Below are positions 1-11,370 of a DNA stretch of 64,000 nt, in pieces. The first letter of the stretch is position 1. The number at the start of each line of letters is the position of its first letter. A program made the translations under genes and the position numbers. The stretch is from Epiperipatus broadwayi. Its lineage: Eukaryota; Onychophora; Udeonychophora; Euonychophora; Peripatidae. The stretch spans positions 1,862,001-1,926,000 of the forward strand of contig JAQFVV010012490.1 in NCBI GenBank assembly GCA_028023455.1, written 5' to 3'. The notes beneath the pieces are model-generated. The model saw nothing but the letters and a program-made list of their open reading frames with translations. It was not told where the DNA came from and ran no database searches.

Positions 1-1398
1 CTTCTAGCAATATGTCCAGCCCAACTCCATTTCAATCTTTTAATTTTTTCAATAAGATCAGTAACACCTGTTTGTTGTCTTACCCATACATTGCGTTTTC
101 GATTTCTTCTTGTTACTCCCAATATACATCTCTCCATACTCCTTTGAGTGGTCTGAAGTCTTGGTATTGCTCTTCTATTAAGTGTCCAAGTCTCAGATCC
201 ATAAGTAAGGACTGGTAAAACACATTTGTTAAAAACCATCCTTTTCAAACACATACGCATATTTCCTTTTAGTATCAAGTTATTTCTACCAAAAGCACTC
301 CAACCAAGTTTAATTCTATGATTAATTTCCTCCATTATGTTTCCATCTGTATTAATAATCTGACCAAGGTATTTGTAATTGTTAACTTTTTCAAATTCTT
401 CAGAATCAATCTTTATTTTCATATTTTGAGCAAATCGATTAAACATTACTTTAGTCTTTTTAACATTTATCTTTAGTCCTACTTTTCTACTTTCATCTGC
501 TAACTCCTGCAACATTTCCTGCAGTTCTGAAGCATTATTTGCAAAAACAACTACATCATCTGCAAAATCTAAATGACATAAATACTCTCCATTTACTTTC
601 ATTCCTTTAGTTTCCCATTTTAATCCATAAAATACTTCTTGCAGCACTGCTGTAAAAAGTTTTGGTGATATGGAGTCACCTTGTCTTACACCTTTCTCAA
701 TGTTGATTTTTCCAGTATCATTATGTAATCTAATTGTTGTTGTTGCATTTTTATAAATATTCTTTAAAATATGACAATAACCTGTATCTATACCTTGATG
801 ATCCAATGCTTTAATCACTGAAGAAATGTGTATAGAATCGAATGCCTTTTCATAATCTACAAATCCAAAACATAATGACAACTCATATTCATTTGTCCTT
901 TCTATGACTTCTCTCAATATCTGGATATGATCTATTGTACTAAAACCACTTTTAAATCCAGCTTGTTCTCTTGGTTGGTGGAAATCCAAAGTTCTCTGTA
1001 GACGAGTTGTAATTATCTTGGTAAAAATTTTATATAAAACTGATAAAAGGCTGATAGGTCTGTAATTTCTAATATCTTCTTTATCACCTTTTTTAAATAT
1101 TAATATTATTACTGCATTCTTCCAATCTTCTGGTATATCTTTATCATTTAGACATTTGGTATATAACTTTGCTAAAATTGTTTCTATTTCTTCACCTGCT
1201 TCTTTTAATATATCAATTATAATTTCATCATTTCCTGGAGCCTTTCCTTTCTTCATACATTCAATTGCATATCTCACTTCTTCATTTAAAATTCTGGGCA
1301 ATTCGAAAGATATAATAGATATAGGAGGTACTTGTTCTTTATTACTATATAATTCTTGATAAAAATCTTCTACCAATTTCATGATGTCATCTCTCTTT
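1..1398 (-). pseudogene. Reverse transcriptase domain of RTE-1a
   Basis: Translation of the complement gives the RT core in order: a fingers region, the motif FVDYEKAFDSI (motif A, around 817-860), GVRQGDSISP (motif B, around 660-690), LDFADDVVVFA (motif C with the catalytic FADD, complement of 556-567), KINVKKTKVMFNRF (around 440-480) and the RTE C-terminal signature YGSETWTL with QTTQRSMERCILGVTRR (around 90-215). The protein would copy its own RNA at the nicked target. Catalytic motifs are intact in this segment, but it is out of frame with the upstream endonuclease and has no start of its own. The 3' untranslated end lies outside the window. Confidence 0.88.
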
Positions 1399-1962
1399 TT
1401 AGTAATAATTCCATCTTTTTTTTCTTATTGCAGATATAAATTTCCTACAAATACCAAAATGTTGTTTAACATTCTTGAGACTTTTATTTTCTTCTACAGC
1501 TTTCCTTGCTATTTCACAGTTATACTTTCTTATATCATTTTCAACTCTTTTCCGTACCATTTTACAAAATTCGAGATATTCAATTCTTCTTAATACATCA
1601 TTTTTGTATATCTTCATATACCTTCTTTTCTTCATAAATTCTCTAGTCTCAGTAGAAATTTTATTAGTCAATTGCTGCTTTTTTCTACCAGCTATCTTTG
1701 TTGCAGTTTTTAAAAGTGTATCAGTTATTTTCATATTAATTTCATTCAAATTTGAATCATGTTCAAAATCTCCTAACACTTGAAACCTATTTGTAAGTTC
1801 TAATTTAAATTCATTAGAATGTTTCTGAAGATTAGAAACATCAACTGTAAATATTGTTTTTCTTAATAATTTTTGTCTCTCTAGTTTTACATTAACACGT
1901 AACTTACACCTTACTAATCGATGATCACTTCCTATGTTAAATTTATTAAGAACATTACAATC
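1399..1962 (-). pseudogene. Endonuclease C-terminus and linker of RTE-1a
   Basis: After the premature stop the same protein continues: the GSDHRLV motif (last catalytic His of the APE endonuclease) is encoded around complement 1930-1905, followed by a Lys/Arg-rich helical linker. The open part (complement 1779-1399) includes TATKIAGRKKQQLT and VKQHFGICRKFISAIRKK. At 1416-1423 the copy has eight T on the plus strand where the copy at 39.88 kb has seven. Seven keeps the frame ISAIRKKDGI; eight shifts it, so this is a one-base insertion frameshift in addition to the upstream stop. Confidence 0.85.
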
Positions 1963-2760
1963 TTAAAATATGTATTTCCTGTTAGTCAAAATATAATCCA
2001 ATTCTGCTGTACCTTCATTTGGATGCTTCCATGTCCATTTCCTTTTAACACTTTTCTCAAAAAATGAATTCATAATATAAAGTTTTTCTTTTTCTGCAAA
2101 CTCCACAAGTCTACGACCTCTCTCATTTCTATTACCATAACCAAAATTACCTACAGCAATTTCATCTTTCATGTGTCTACCAATTCTAGCATTAAAGTCT
2201 CCCAAAACAATTTTAAAATGTTGTTTACTCTGATCAAAAGCCTTTTGTACATCCATATAAAAATCTTCTACTACTTCATCACTATGAGAACTTGTTGGGG
2301 CATAAACCTGAATTATCTGCATTTGGTATCTGCTATTAAGTTGTATAACTAATCTTGCCACTCTGTCCGATACACCATCAATCTCCACAATATTGTTCTT
2401 CCACTTTTTATTTATAATGAATCCTACTCCACTTATATTTCCAATATGTGTGCCTTTATAATAGAGTATATGTCCACTTTTTAAATCAATTGTTTCTTCA
2501 CCTTTTCTTCTAACTTCACAAAGTCCAATAATGTCCCATTTAATATAAGATAGTTCTTCTTCTAATTCTTGTAATCTTCCTTCACTTGAAAGTGATCTGC
2601 AGTTGTAAGTACCTAAATAAAAAGTCGTCATCAAATGGCAGCCTGGGTCCACAATCAGGGGATTCTTAGCACCCTCCGCCTTCGGCCACCAACCGCTGCC
2701 TTGGTTGGTGACTTTACAGCCTCCTGGGAATAAGCGCCATGCTTTATTTTTGTCTGTCAT
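1963..2760 (-). pseudogene. APE-type endonuclease domain of RTE-1a (craniofacial development protein 2-like)
   Basis: A 265-residue open segment starts at the ATG on complement 2760-2758. Endonuclease/exonuclease/phosphatase fold motifs appear in order: GTYNCRSL (first conserved Asn, about residue 51), GLCEVRRKG (catalytic Glu, about residue 80), QVYAPTSSHS (about residue 151) and VLGDFNARIG (Asp/Asn, about residue 184). In intact elements this domain nicks target DNA to prime reverse transcription. Proteins annotated as craniofacial development protein 2-like in invertebrates are mostly this domain. The frame stops at a TAA (complement 1965-1963) where the second copy has CAA, so the stop is a C-to-T change; the SDHRLV catalytic His motif lies just beyond it. 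Confidence 0.88.
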
Positions 2761-3130
2761 AATTGTATATAGGTATTGGAAAAATATTTATCATTTACAC
2801 AAACATTCATTCTGCCTTATCAGGCACTGAGAAGAAAGACCATGGTGTTTCTTGATCTTAAACTCAGAGGTAAAAAGCCAATAAACTCACCATGCTGGCT
2901 AATGCATATTGGTGAGCAGCCCATCCATGTTCATATATTATATGAATAATCACATAGTAATAACAGCTGCAATGACAAGAACGTATGGAGTGGACATTAA
3001 GAATTTGCTCTGCTCGGTTCCCTAAGTTAAAATATTCATTATCTTAATGGAAATATAATCTTACCAATCCTTAGTTGGTGTTGAATACAATTTTAAATTT
3101 AATATTATTGGGATTTAACATACTGAGGAG

Positions 3131-3352
3131 CTCTCCATACAGTAGTATCCCCCTGTGCCAACCAGAGTAATTAATGGATGCCAAAAGGCTTATGCAAAAA
3201 ATCCCCATCTAGTGCCTACTCATCCAATATCCCCAGACTAGTTTCTGGCTTGTGGCCTTCATCAGTGAGGAGCCTTGGATCTGAGAGCACTGCACCTAGA
3301 TCTTCGTTATGTGCTAGCATTAGAAATGGTAATCATGTAATACTGAGAAACT
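3131..3352. repeat. Hairpin-family element, copy 1 (second arm missing)
   Basis: Begins CTCTCCATACAGTAGT and matches the copy at 14592-14940 through the left arm and the central block (GACTAGTTTCTGGCTTGTGG, then TGGATCTGAGAGCACTGC), then jumps directly to the tail (TTATGTGCTAGCATTAGA). The inverted second arm of the 14.6-kb copy is absent. This copy may show the state before the hairpin formed, or a later deletion. Codes for nothing recognisable although a 95-codon frame crosses it. Confidence 0.75.
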
Positions 3353-3370
3353 ATCTGGGCACATCAACAA

Positions 3371-3498
3371 GATCTACACATCAAAAACAAACACCACCCA
3401 GACAAATCAAGAGTGTGACTAAAGGAATAATGTGGATCTACACATCAAAAACAAACACCACTTAGACAAATCAAGAGTGTGACTAAAGGAATGATGTG
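3371..3498. repeat. Tandem duplication, two 64-bp units
   Basis: Two head-to-tail units each start GATCTACACATCAAAAACAA and end GTGTGACTAAAGGAATRATG. They differ at only a few positions, so the duplication is recent relative to surrounding repeats. It lies directly downstream of the hairpin-family element. Confidence 0.85.
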
Positions 3499-4959
3499 AT
3501 TCCACAATATCTTTTAAGATATCAAATGCCAGAATAAAGTCATGGTAGTACACTATTCATGGCATTGGACAAAAATATTACTAAGAAAATCCACATTAAG
3601 GGATATGAAAGCAAAGGCAAAAAAGCACCTACACATGGGCTTGAACCCTGTCACTGGTCAGAAAAATGAGAATGAACCATCAGAAGAAAAGGAGTTTGCT
3701 AATAAACCATAAGACAGACTAATGCTATTATATCTTAAAAATTCACTGGCAAGATATAATAAACAATTCTTAGAGATTATACTATTGTCTCTAACAATAA
3801 TATATTATGTATAAAATTGATAAAATAAAATAAGTAGCAAAATATAGCTAAATATAAATTTGGGGCATAATACTTAAACGATAAAATATACATCAGCTTC
3901 CAAATTCGTCCAGCATTTACACACATTAAAAATACCTTCATAAAAGGACAAGTATAAAGTTTTAAAAAACTATTACTGACAATCCTCTGAAAATATAGCA
4001 TAAAATATCTGTTAAATCATGCATAAAATTATACCAAAATGCATAAAAATAAATACACAGAATTTAAAATGCAATAAATATTTAAAATTAATAATTATAT
4101 ATGATATCAAAAATAAAAAGTCCTTTATTTTGATATTTACATTGTGTTGGATACAGTAATCAATGAGTTCTTGATCATCCTGAAGACTTTCTGGGATATT
4201 AATATAATATTATAAATTATATTAGTACACATAACAATTCACAAAATATGAGGAAGCAAATATTTGAAATCACTAACGTGAATAGACATAGCCATTCAGA
4301 CATAATAACTGCAAATTTGATATAAAAAAAAATAGCAAACACAATGCACATTGTATATTTCACACAGCATTTTATATCAATAAATGAAGCATTTCTTTTA
4401 AAAGCAAATATCCTGGGGAAATGGAGCATAATAGATTAGATGCAATTTAAATTAATATTTTGAAAATTGGATTGAGCATAGTAAGAAATTAATAGTGAAC
4501 TTTTTGAAAAATGAACATTTTTAATAATTTGGAACCAACATGTTGAATAATATATTTCATTCTTTAAATTTAATGCAAACACAATGTTGTCATTTATAAT
4601 ACCCATTGACAAGAGAAGTTAACTTCTTGCAAACATTAGCAATTAATAAATGCATTTTATATTTTTAACAAAGTATTTAAAATAATTAGGTATAGTAACT
4701 AAATATAAGTCCTTCATTGATAATACACTTTAATCTGCCCAAGGTTAAAAGTTGAGTTTTATTTTCTACTCAAATATAATTTTATTCTAAGGAACAGATA
4801 TTCCATTCTGGCATTCAGTCACATAAGTCCTATAAATAAAACAAATCATAATAAAATATTTCAATCATTCAATTATCTCATGGCAATAAATATAATATTT
4901 TTAAAATGTAGCAATTAGCATTCTGAATATTTATCAAGTGCACAGAAAATTTATAATTA
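3499..4959. other. AT-rich spacer, no gene seen
   Basis: About 1.4 kb of AT-rich sequence with a slightly GC-richer, repeat-like first 220 bases and then only short chance open frames. No promoter, RNA gene or repeat boundary could be supported. Confidence 0.6.
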
Positions 4960-5428
4960 AAAAGAGAAAGGCTTTAACCTTTTTCACATGCACCTTAACA
5001 TTAGTATAATAGCCAAACAATATAGTTTTTGACTATAGAGGGATTTATCAAACCTCAACACAAGACAGACTTTATAAAAATAAGAGTGGCCATCTTTAAC
5101 TTAAATTCTTAATTATATAGGCCAACTTGAAGCATCTTGATTTGAAAGTGTGAAGATATTCTCTTCACATTTAAATTCATTATTTCCTTTCACAAATTAA
5201 GTTACATGATTGAGTTAATATTAAGATCTTTTTAATGGAAATATAGAAACTAATATATCAGCCTATATAATTAAGAATGTAGTTAAAGATAAGATGGTCA
5301 CTCTTATCTTTATAAAGTTCCTATCTTGTGTTGAGGTTTGAGAGATCCCTCAGTAATCAAATACATCATGTGGCTATTGTACTTCCATTTAAGACACATC
5401 TGAAAATGGTTAAAGTATTTCTCTTTCA
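4960..5428. repeat. Long inverted repeat (about 470 bp, MITE-like)
   Basis: The left arm (about 4960-5121) and the complement of the right arm (about 5264-5428) align along most of their length. Shared blocks include TCAAACCTCAACACAAGA and CTTAATTATATAGG. Several mismatches show age. The block GATGGTCACTCTTATYT in the right arm recurs at about 23297 and, with one change, at about 23607, so this is a family. Terminal motif and target duplication could not be fixed, so assignment to a DNA transposon superfamily is open. Confidence 0.7.
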
Positions 5429-7545
5429 AATGTAGTATTTATAAAATTCTTTTATTGCTCAAAAAGTCCTACAATTCCTGGTTAAATAGTTTTTATTTCA
5501 TATAAAAATGAAATTATACCAAAAGAGAACATATTTGAAACACAATAAAATATTTAATTTGCTTGAAATATAAAAGTTGCATAAACTTCATTAGAAGAAT
5601 AAATAAAATGTCTTTAATATTAATACAAAATATTTTAAAAGTTTTTACAGATAACTTGGAAATAATCCATTTTAAATAAAGGTGTAAGTATAGAATAAAA
5701 AGTGAAATCAACAAAGTCTTTACAAAGCAGGGATATACATTTGATTATGCTCTATTATTGTAATAGATTCCAAAGAAAACAATTTCATTCTTGAAATATT
5801 CATAGTAGAATTTCCCATAATGCAGTACTTGTTGAAACTTTAAAGTATTGAAAGATTTCAACTGAGAATAGCCTGGATAAATATTACTTTTATCAATGCA
5901 AATTACAAACTTATCAAAAAAAAAAACTTTAGACAATTTATAGTATCTGGATTGGATAGGGTAAGATAAGTGTATGTATAAGTCTCATCCAGCTTGTATA
6001 AATCAAATCATGTGATTGCCTATGAGTGATGTAATTGACTATCAAAGTACATTCTGATTGACCTAATTAACAAAAGATTAAAATTCTTCCAATATCTGTC
6101 ACAAAGTTCTAAAAATAAATGCAACTATCATAATTCTAGAACTTTCTGGAGACAATTGTCAAAACAGGAAGTTAAGCAAATAATTAATTTAAAGATTACA
6201 TCATCTTTTTACATTAACTTTTAAGTAATTATTTAAAATATATTGCTGTAATAAAAAAATACTTTCTTTAAACATTAATGATTTATATTGTTTAATAAAA
6301 TAAACTTATATCAATATCATATCAACAATATTTTAAATACTTTTTTTCATATGTAAGATCTCAGAATATATTTGTTATTATTATATCTTTGAAATGAGAT
6401 ACATTTTAATAACATTTAAATTTAAATATTAAATTTTAACATGACATTCTTTAGTAATGTTAACTTTTAGGCATGCATATTCACATGTATCATTAAATTC
6501 ATTATTTAAGTGTTAATTTGAATATAGGAGTTAATTACTATGATTTTAAAATAAATTTTTTTAATCAGCTAAACTGTTAGAATTTTTTAATGAAAGCTAA
6601 ATTGCAATACTATTAAAATTAACTAATACTCTTTTTTGGCACTAACTTAAATATCCAAGACCTAATTTAAATTTAAACTCATTTTAAAATTGTTCTATGA
6701 TATTCAAACTTAATAAAATATACAATTATGTTAAGATGATTGCAATTTTAATACTCTAAAATTACACTCATTAATACTTTAAGTCATTAATAATTCTATG
6801 ATTTAAAATTATAAAAGTTATTTATAGGATTGCTATTATAAAATTCTACTTAAAGATGATTTTTAAGCTATGAATACTGTAATAGTCATTTTAAAATGGC
6901 TAATCAGTTACATGAACATTTAATTATTATCAAACACAAAGTTTATTTATTGGAAAATTAAACTATTAAAAAAAATTTTTTTTTAATAACATCATCACAA
7001 AACTTGGCATTCTGCTTTAACGCAAAAGCTAACAGTTACAATATAGAACACAACCAATATCACTTCAGAAACTACATAAGCTTTTAGGAAGAGAACATTC
7101 TAATATTCTAGATTTTTATATTTATAATAAAATGGCTTCCATGACATTAATTTCTTCCTCAATTAAGCCAATTATTTCTGCTTACCCTACATTTTCTGAA
7201 TCAGGTAGATTAATGTTTGGTATTGGCTCTTCTAATGAGTATGCAATACAAACTTAACTATTTAGCATGTTTCTTGGCAAATATGATTTATTTATCAGTG
7301 CAATATAAAAACATTTTCTACCTTAACTTCCATTTATCTGATTTGCCTTTTACTCAATATTTTTTAATCGATCTTTAATTTACAATTTGTCCCTTTTTAT
7401 ATAAAATTAATACTTTCAATTTCAGCTGATTTTTGATTCATTTTCAGAAAAAGCATTAACAGTTTATTTTTCAAATTTGAAAAAAACATCATTTCAGTTG
7501 AAGACTGTCCTGTCATGCTTAATAGTATATAACAACAGTTCCCAA
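5429..7545. other. AT-rich spacer, no gene seen
   Basis: About 2.1 kb, mostly A/T words, with scattered short chance open frames (5514-5714 and 5745-5936 on the minus strand) that are low complexity and Ile/Phe/Tyr-rich as expected from random AT-rich DNA. No RNA gene, promoter or repeat with clear ends seen. Confidence 0.6.
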
Positions 7546-7549
7546 TCTT

Positions 7550-7760
7550 ATTGGTCATCGTACTCCCTTTTGGTTTTTAGTACATTATCTAATACTCCCT
7601 ATTTATTATAATAAAAAATAAGCAATAATTGTTTTCATAATTTATTCAAACTTTTTGGTCCCTATATCCCCTTGGCTTTTAGTAAATTATTGAATACCCC
7701 TATTCATTATTATAAAAAATAAACAGTAATTGTTTTGATAAAAGCTTTATTCAGTAAATA
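7550..7760. repeat. Degenerate direct repeat (about 110-bp units)
   Basis: Two diverged units: one around 7550-7655 and one around 7658-7760. Each runs from TTGGT..CCCTTTTGG or TTGGTCCCTATATCCCC through TTTTAGTAMATTAT, an imperfect CCCTATTYATTAT block, and TAAAAAATAARCARTAATTG. Divergence is high; probably an old tandem duplication. Confidence 0.5.
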
Positions 7761-7964
7761 CATCTTATCTGGGTATTTTGAGTAATTGGACCCTGCAGTG
7801 AGAAAAAAGATCTATGCAATATCATTGTGTCCATGTCTGAAAAAGATCTTAAATATTGATGATAAACATTATCAATGTAGCATGCCTGGAAATATTGATA
7901 ATATTAAATCTTGAATATATTAATAGCATAATATAGTTATTAACCTCCTGATTCAGAACTGTAA

Positions 7965-9310
7965 CTGCTACCAGGCAGGTCCCCAGATGGTGGATAGGGG
8001 AATGGCTCCCAGATATGGAGATCAGCTGTGGATAAGCATCCAAGCAAATAAGCAGTCACAAATCAACAGGAGCAATGCTAACAGGGTGTGGAGGATCATA
8101 AGGGTGGCCCCTTATGTTTCCAGCTAAATATCACAAAAACCCAATGATGACATTGTGCCAAGGTGAGTTTCTGGCCCCGAAGCCAGAAGCCATGGTAATG
8201 TAGACAGCACCATTACCATTACTGGCCCAAGGCAGAAGATGAGGACATCGGAAAGGCTTTGGTACCAGAGATCTATGGGCATGGATGCAGCATCTTTAAT
8301 GGCCATAGCACTGCAAATACTTAGAAAAATGCTGGTTTCTTACCTGGGACTGCCCATGATGGGTTGGTGGCAGCAAGGGCATGTGGCTGTAAAACCAGGA
8401 CCTTGCCACTCAAACTATGTGATGTGGAAAAATTCAGATCGAGATCATGCTAGGGCGTACCCTGTAAGTGACACACTAGGGCCTCACTTGACCCCACTGA
8501 GAAGCAGAGAAGGGATATCAGATCAAAAGCATATATAGTTAAAGAAGATAGCTCAGAGGAGTAGGTGGATGAGAAGTGGAAGAAGGATAAAAGGTCACTC
8601 AGTCAGGTTGACTGTCAGTATTCTCAATGTTGGTGCTATGACTGGGAAGAGCAGTGAGATTGTGGACATGATAAGAAAAGTGGACATTGTGGCAGTTCAA
8701 GAAACAAGGTAGAAAGGACAAAAGGCAAGGGAATTGGGAAGTGGCTTCAAACTATTCTATTGTGGAATTTATACTGAGCCCAAATTCAAAACATAAGATA
8801 TTGGAAGTTACCTGGTATAATGGCAGGATTATCTCAATGAGCTTTGACTTGGCTTTCTATGCGATCACTGTGCTTAGTGCATATGCTTCGCAGTTAGCTT
8901 GTGATGAGGGAAAAAAAACAAGTTTTGGGATGGGATGGATGACATCTCAGGTTCAATCCAACAAACAGATAGAGTTTGCCTTTGTGGAGATTTAAATGGA
9001 CATGTGGGCAGAGAGAACAGTGTGTTGGAGAGAATCCTGGGAAATTAAAGAATTGAGGAAAGAAAAAGGGGATAGAATAATTGATTTTGCTGTTTCAATG
9101 GATATAGCACTATTGAACACCTTCTTCAAGAAACCCCCAAATTAAAAGATCACTTACATGAGTGGCGGAAGAGAATCCAAATTGACTATATTGTGTATAG
9201 ACAAACAGGCATAAAAGAAATACAGGATTGCAAGGGTATTCCAGGGGATACTATAGGTCAACAGCATAGACTTTTACTATGCCAAGTGTTGATTAAAAGA
9301 GCATAAGAAA
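7965..9310 (+). mobile_element. Second RTE-lineage LINE, 5' half only (RTE-2)
   Basis: A GC-richer island against the AT-rich background. The first 590 bases look like an RTE 5' leader or N-terminal region (starts near AGGTCCCCAGATGGTGGATA), followed by a decayed endonuclease. The reverse transcriptase and 3' end are absent. It does not align with the RTE-1 copies in this window beyond the shared domain architecture, so it is a separate lineage. Ends are approximate and no target duplication was found. Confidence 0.7.
8555..9308 (+). pseudogene. Decayed APE endonuclease of RTE-2
   Basis: Piecing together local frames without correcting them, the order of recognisable segments is VSILNVGAMTGKSSEIVDMI (about 8610-8670), VDIVAVQETR (8680-8710, catalytic Glu), ITVLSAYAS (about 8864-8890), DRVCLCGDLNGHVG (about 8971-9012, GDxN motif), IDFAVSMDIALLNTFFKK, then QIDYIVYRQTGIKEIQD (about 9179-9228) and GQQHRLLLCQVLIK (about 9258-9299, His motif region). 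These match the craniofacial development protein 2-like endonuclease of RTE elements in order and spacing. At least ten stops and several frameshifts interrupt it, so it is long dead. Confidence 0.75.
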
Positions 9311-10250
9311 AACTTATCTATAATGACAAAATATTATTTGCCTTTTCTTAATACCATTTCCATGATTATTTATACAATTTAATATACCAGTATTATCCTA
9401 AATATTTTATAGACATCTTGCATATATAGATATATAAAATAAACCAATAGGGCATTTATAAACTGTGTGGTGACATCTTAAAAAACCGGACACAAATTTA
9501 GTTATATGTTAAAAAATCATGAAAGATTCTGATTGAATTTATTATAGCATAATGGAATTAAATAGTGTACACACAATTTCATGCACATATGTTCATATTT
9601 AAAGTAAAACTTCAAATGATAAAACATCTATTAATATTAATTCAGAATATTTATTTTTATTTTAAGATATATGATTTTAAATTTTATTTCAAAAATCACA
9701 ATGAATGTGCTTCTATTATCCTCCTCCCCTACTGTCTTATGATTTATCATCAAGCTAAAGACATATTGAACATATTTTTACTTGATCAAATTTCTTCACA
9801 GCATTTATACTTTCTACCTTGTTGACATCAATTATTGTTTGTTAGAATATGTATTACTTTTTCTCAATTTCTTTTCATTTCCTTCTAAAACATTCTTCTT
9901 ATCACTCCATCATTAAACATATAAATTATATATTTCCCTTTTCCTGTATAAAAGACTTTTGTCGTTCTTTGCAGATTTCAGTCTAAACTTATTATTTTGA
10001 ATTTATTTTATACTTTCCATTGTTTGTTGGTTCACCTTTCAGTTACTATATATTATAAGGCAAATTAGGATTGATCATTTGGGTATTGCTTCCTACTAGA
10101 AGAAAAGCAACTGAACAGAACTGTGATTTTGCAATAAAATATCGATTGGCTATTCGGTGTTAATGTATAAGACCTGGAATTATGCTTTCACAAAATTAAA
10201 TGCACTAAAAATAATTTCTTTAGCTATCTACCACATTTGAAAACTCAAAG
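9311..10250. other. AT-rich spacer, no gene seen
   Basis: No convincing coding, RNA or repeat feature. An 86-codon frame at 9565-9825 is Ile/Phe/Tyr-rich with no recognisable motif and is treated as chance. Confidence 0.55.
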
Positions 10251-10931
10251 GTACTTGTGAGTTTTCAAGTAAACCAAGATGGCAGCCTATATTTTTAATA
10301 AATCTACAGTCTATCCCCCCAAAAAAATGTTTACAAAAAAATACCTGCTAGAAAACATTGTATTTAATATTTACATTTTATTTTTTTTATTACTATTATT
10401 TTAAAAAATGAACCTTATTGTGGAAAAATTAATTACAATATTTGCAGTCTATTTTCTTTTTTTAAAAATTAATTTATTTTCAAAAAATGAACAAAAATAT
10501 ATAAATACAACATTACACTTTATTCATGTTGATGGGTAGAAATCATATCATGATCATTAATACACATTTTTCAGAAGGGCAGGATCATTGGAAATAGTCC
10601 AAAGCATCATGTTCTGTCATAGGAAGGCCCTAAATTTTTATCATTATGATAATTTATCAAAAAAACTGCTGACAAAAAAAAAACATGCTGAATTGAATCA
10701 AAGTACGACAATGTTAAGTGTGTCTCGTTTTATAATATAGGTTTAAAAAAAATTGAAATAAAGCTTCTTAATGAAATTTATTGAAATTTATTCCTTTTTT
10801 AAAATGTAATGATCAATTTATTAATTTTGTTTTAATTTAACAACACATTTTTGGTAGATTACAGGTCCTTGAAACCATATATTTATCAAAAATATAGGCT
10901 CACATCTTGGTTTACTTGAAAATTCATAAGC
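10251..10931. repeat. Element with about 60-bp terminal inverted repeats
   Basis: Left end GTACTTGTGAGTTTTCAAGT then AAACCAAGATGGCAGCCTAT; the complement of the right end reads GCTTATGAATTTTCAAGTAA then ACCAAGATGTGAGCCTATAT. Arms match for about 60 bases with a few changes; the 550-base interior is AT-rich and non-coding. Behaves like a non-autonomous DNA transposon; superfamily unknown and no clear target duplication. Confidence 0.65.
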
Positions 10932-11136
10932 ATCTTTTATTTTCACTGTATTCTCATTTATTCACACTCCTAAATATTTAAACTGACAATTACAATTAGT
11001 TACTTTAAAGCACATTGTGACTTTTTTCCTCTCTCTCTTTCAATAATATTATTTACAAATATACTTTTTATTAAATACATTGTACCTTAATAATAATCAT
11101 TTTAATCTGCATATTTTTTACCTACTTCGTATCATT

Positions 11137-11370
11137 TCATGCAGTGGTAGAGTGGCAGGCTCTGTAACTCAAGGTTCTTGACTTATGGCCAGCTCTATCC
11201 CTTCCTGTGATCAAAATTCTTATGAACTCTAACATAATATGCCATTAAATTCTTTGCCCTGCAAAAATTGGTGCAGAGATAAAGTGTCAGATTAACTTTC
11301 AAGATCCCTGAATGTGGTCCAGCTCTGTTGCTCAAATACTTCTTATGAACTTCTAAGCAGCAAACTATTT
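11137..11370 (+). mobile_element. Degenerate tRNA-derived SINE pieces
   Basis: The stretch GCAGTGGTAGAGTGGCAGGC followed by CTCAAGGTTCTTG resembles the A-box to B-box part of a tRNA-derived SINE. A related sequence is at 17546 (GTGGAAAAGTGGCAGAC, then GCTCAAGATTCATGG). The motif CTTATGAACTYT follows at about 11219 and again at about 11341 and at 50628, suggesting a shared body. The region may be one element plus a second truncated copy. No tail or target duplication could be fixed. Confidence 0.45.

Larger units (their letters stand above)
1..3030 (-). mobile_element. RTE-clade non-LTR retrotransposon, near full length (RTE-1a)
   Basis: Read on the minus strand this is a 5' leader (about 3030-2761), an apurinic-type endonuclease domain, a linker and a reverse transcriptase domain. 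The 3' end lies beyond the window start: comparison with the second copy at 38275-40509 shows that about 220 bases of 3' sequence are missing. Total size would be about 3.25 kb, the usual size of single-ORF RTE elements. The order APE endonuclease then RT, the motif VRQGDSISP and the C-terminal YGSETWTLNRRA followed by QTTQRSMERC are typical of the RTE clade. A nonsense codon and a frameshift make it inactive. The outer (5') boundary near 3030 is approximate. Confidence 0.9.

Noticed and set aside
12-1783. Plus-strand open frames of 67-102 codons at 12-218, 1156-1359, 1381-1593 and 1475-1783
   Set aside because: They are antisense to the RTE-1a reverse transcriptase and linker, which carry the recognisable motifs.
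3371-3498. CRISPR-like repeats
   Set aside because: Only two contiguous 64-bp units without spacers in an animal-type sequence; plain tandem duplication.
8124-8538. Frames of 60 and 99 codons on opposite strands
   Set aside because: They lie in the GC-richer 5' part of RTE-2 and show no domain; a real ORF1 could not be supported.
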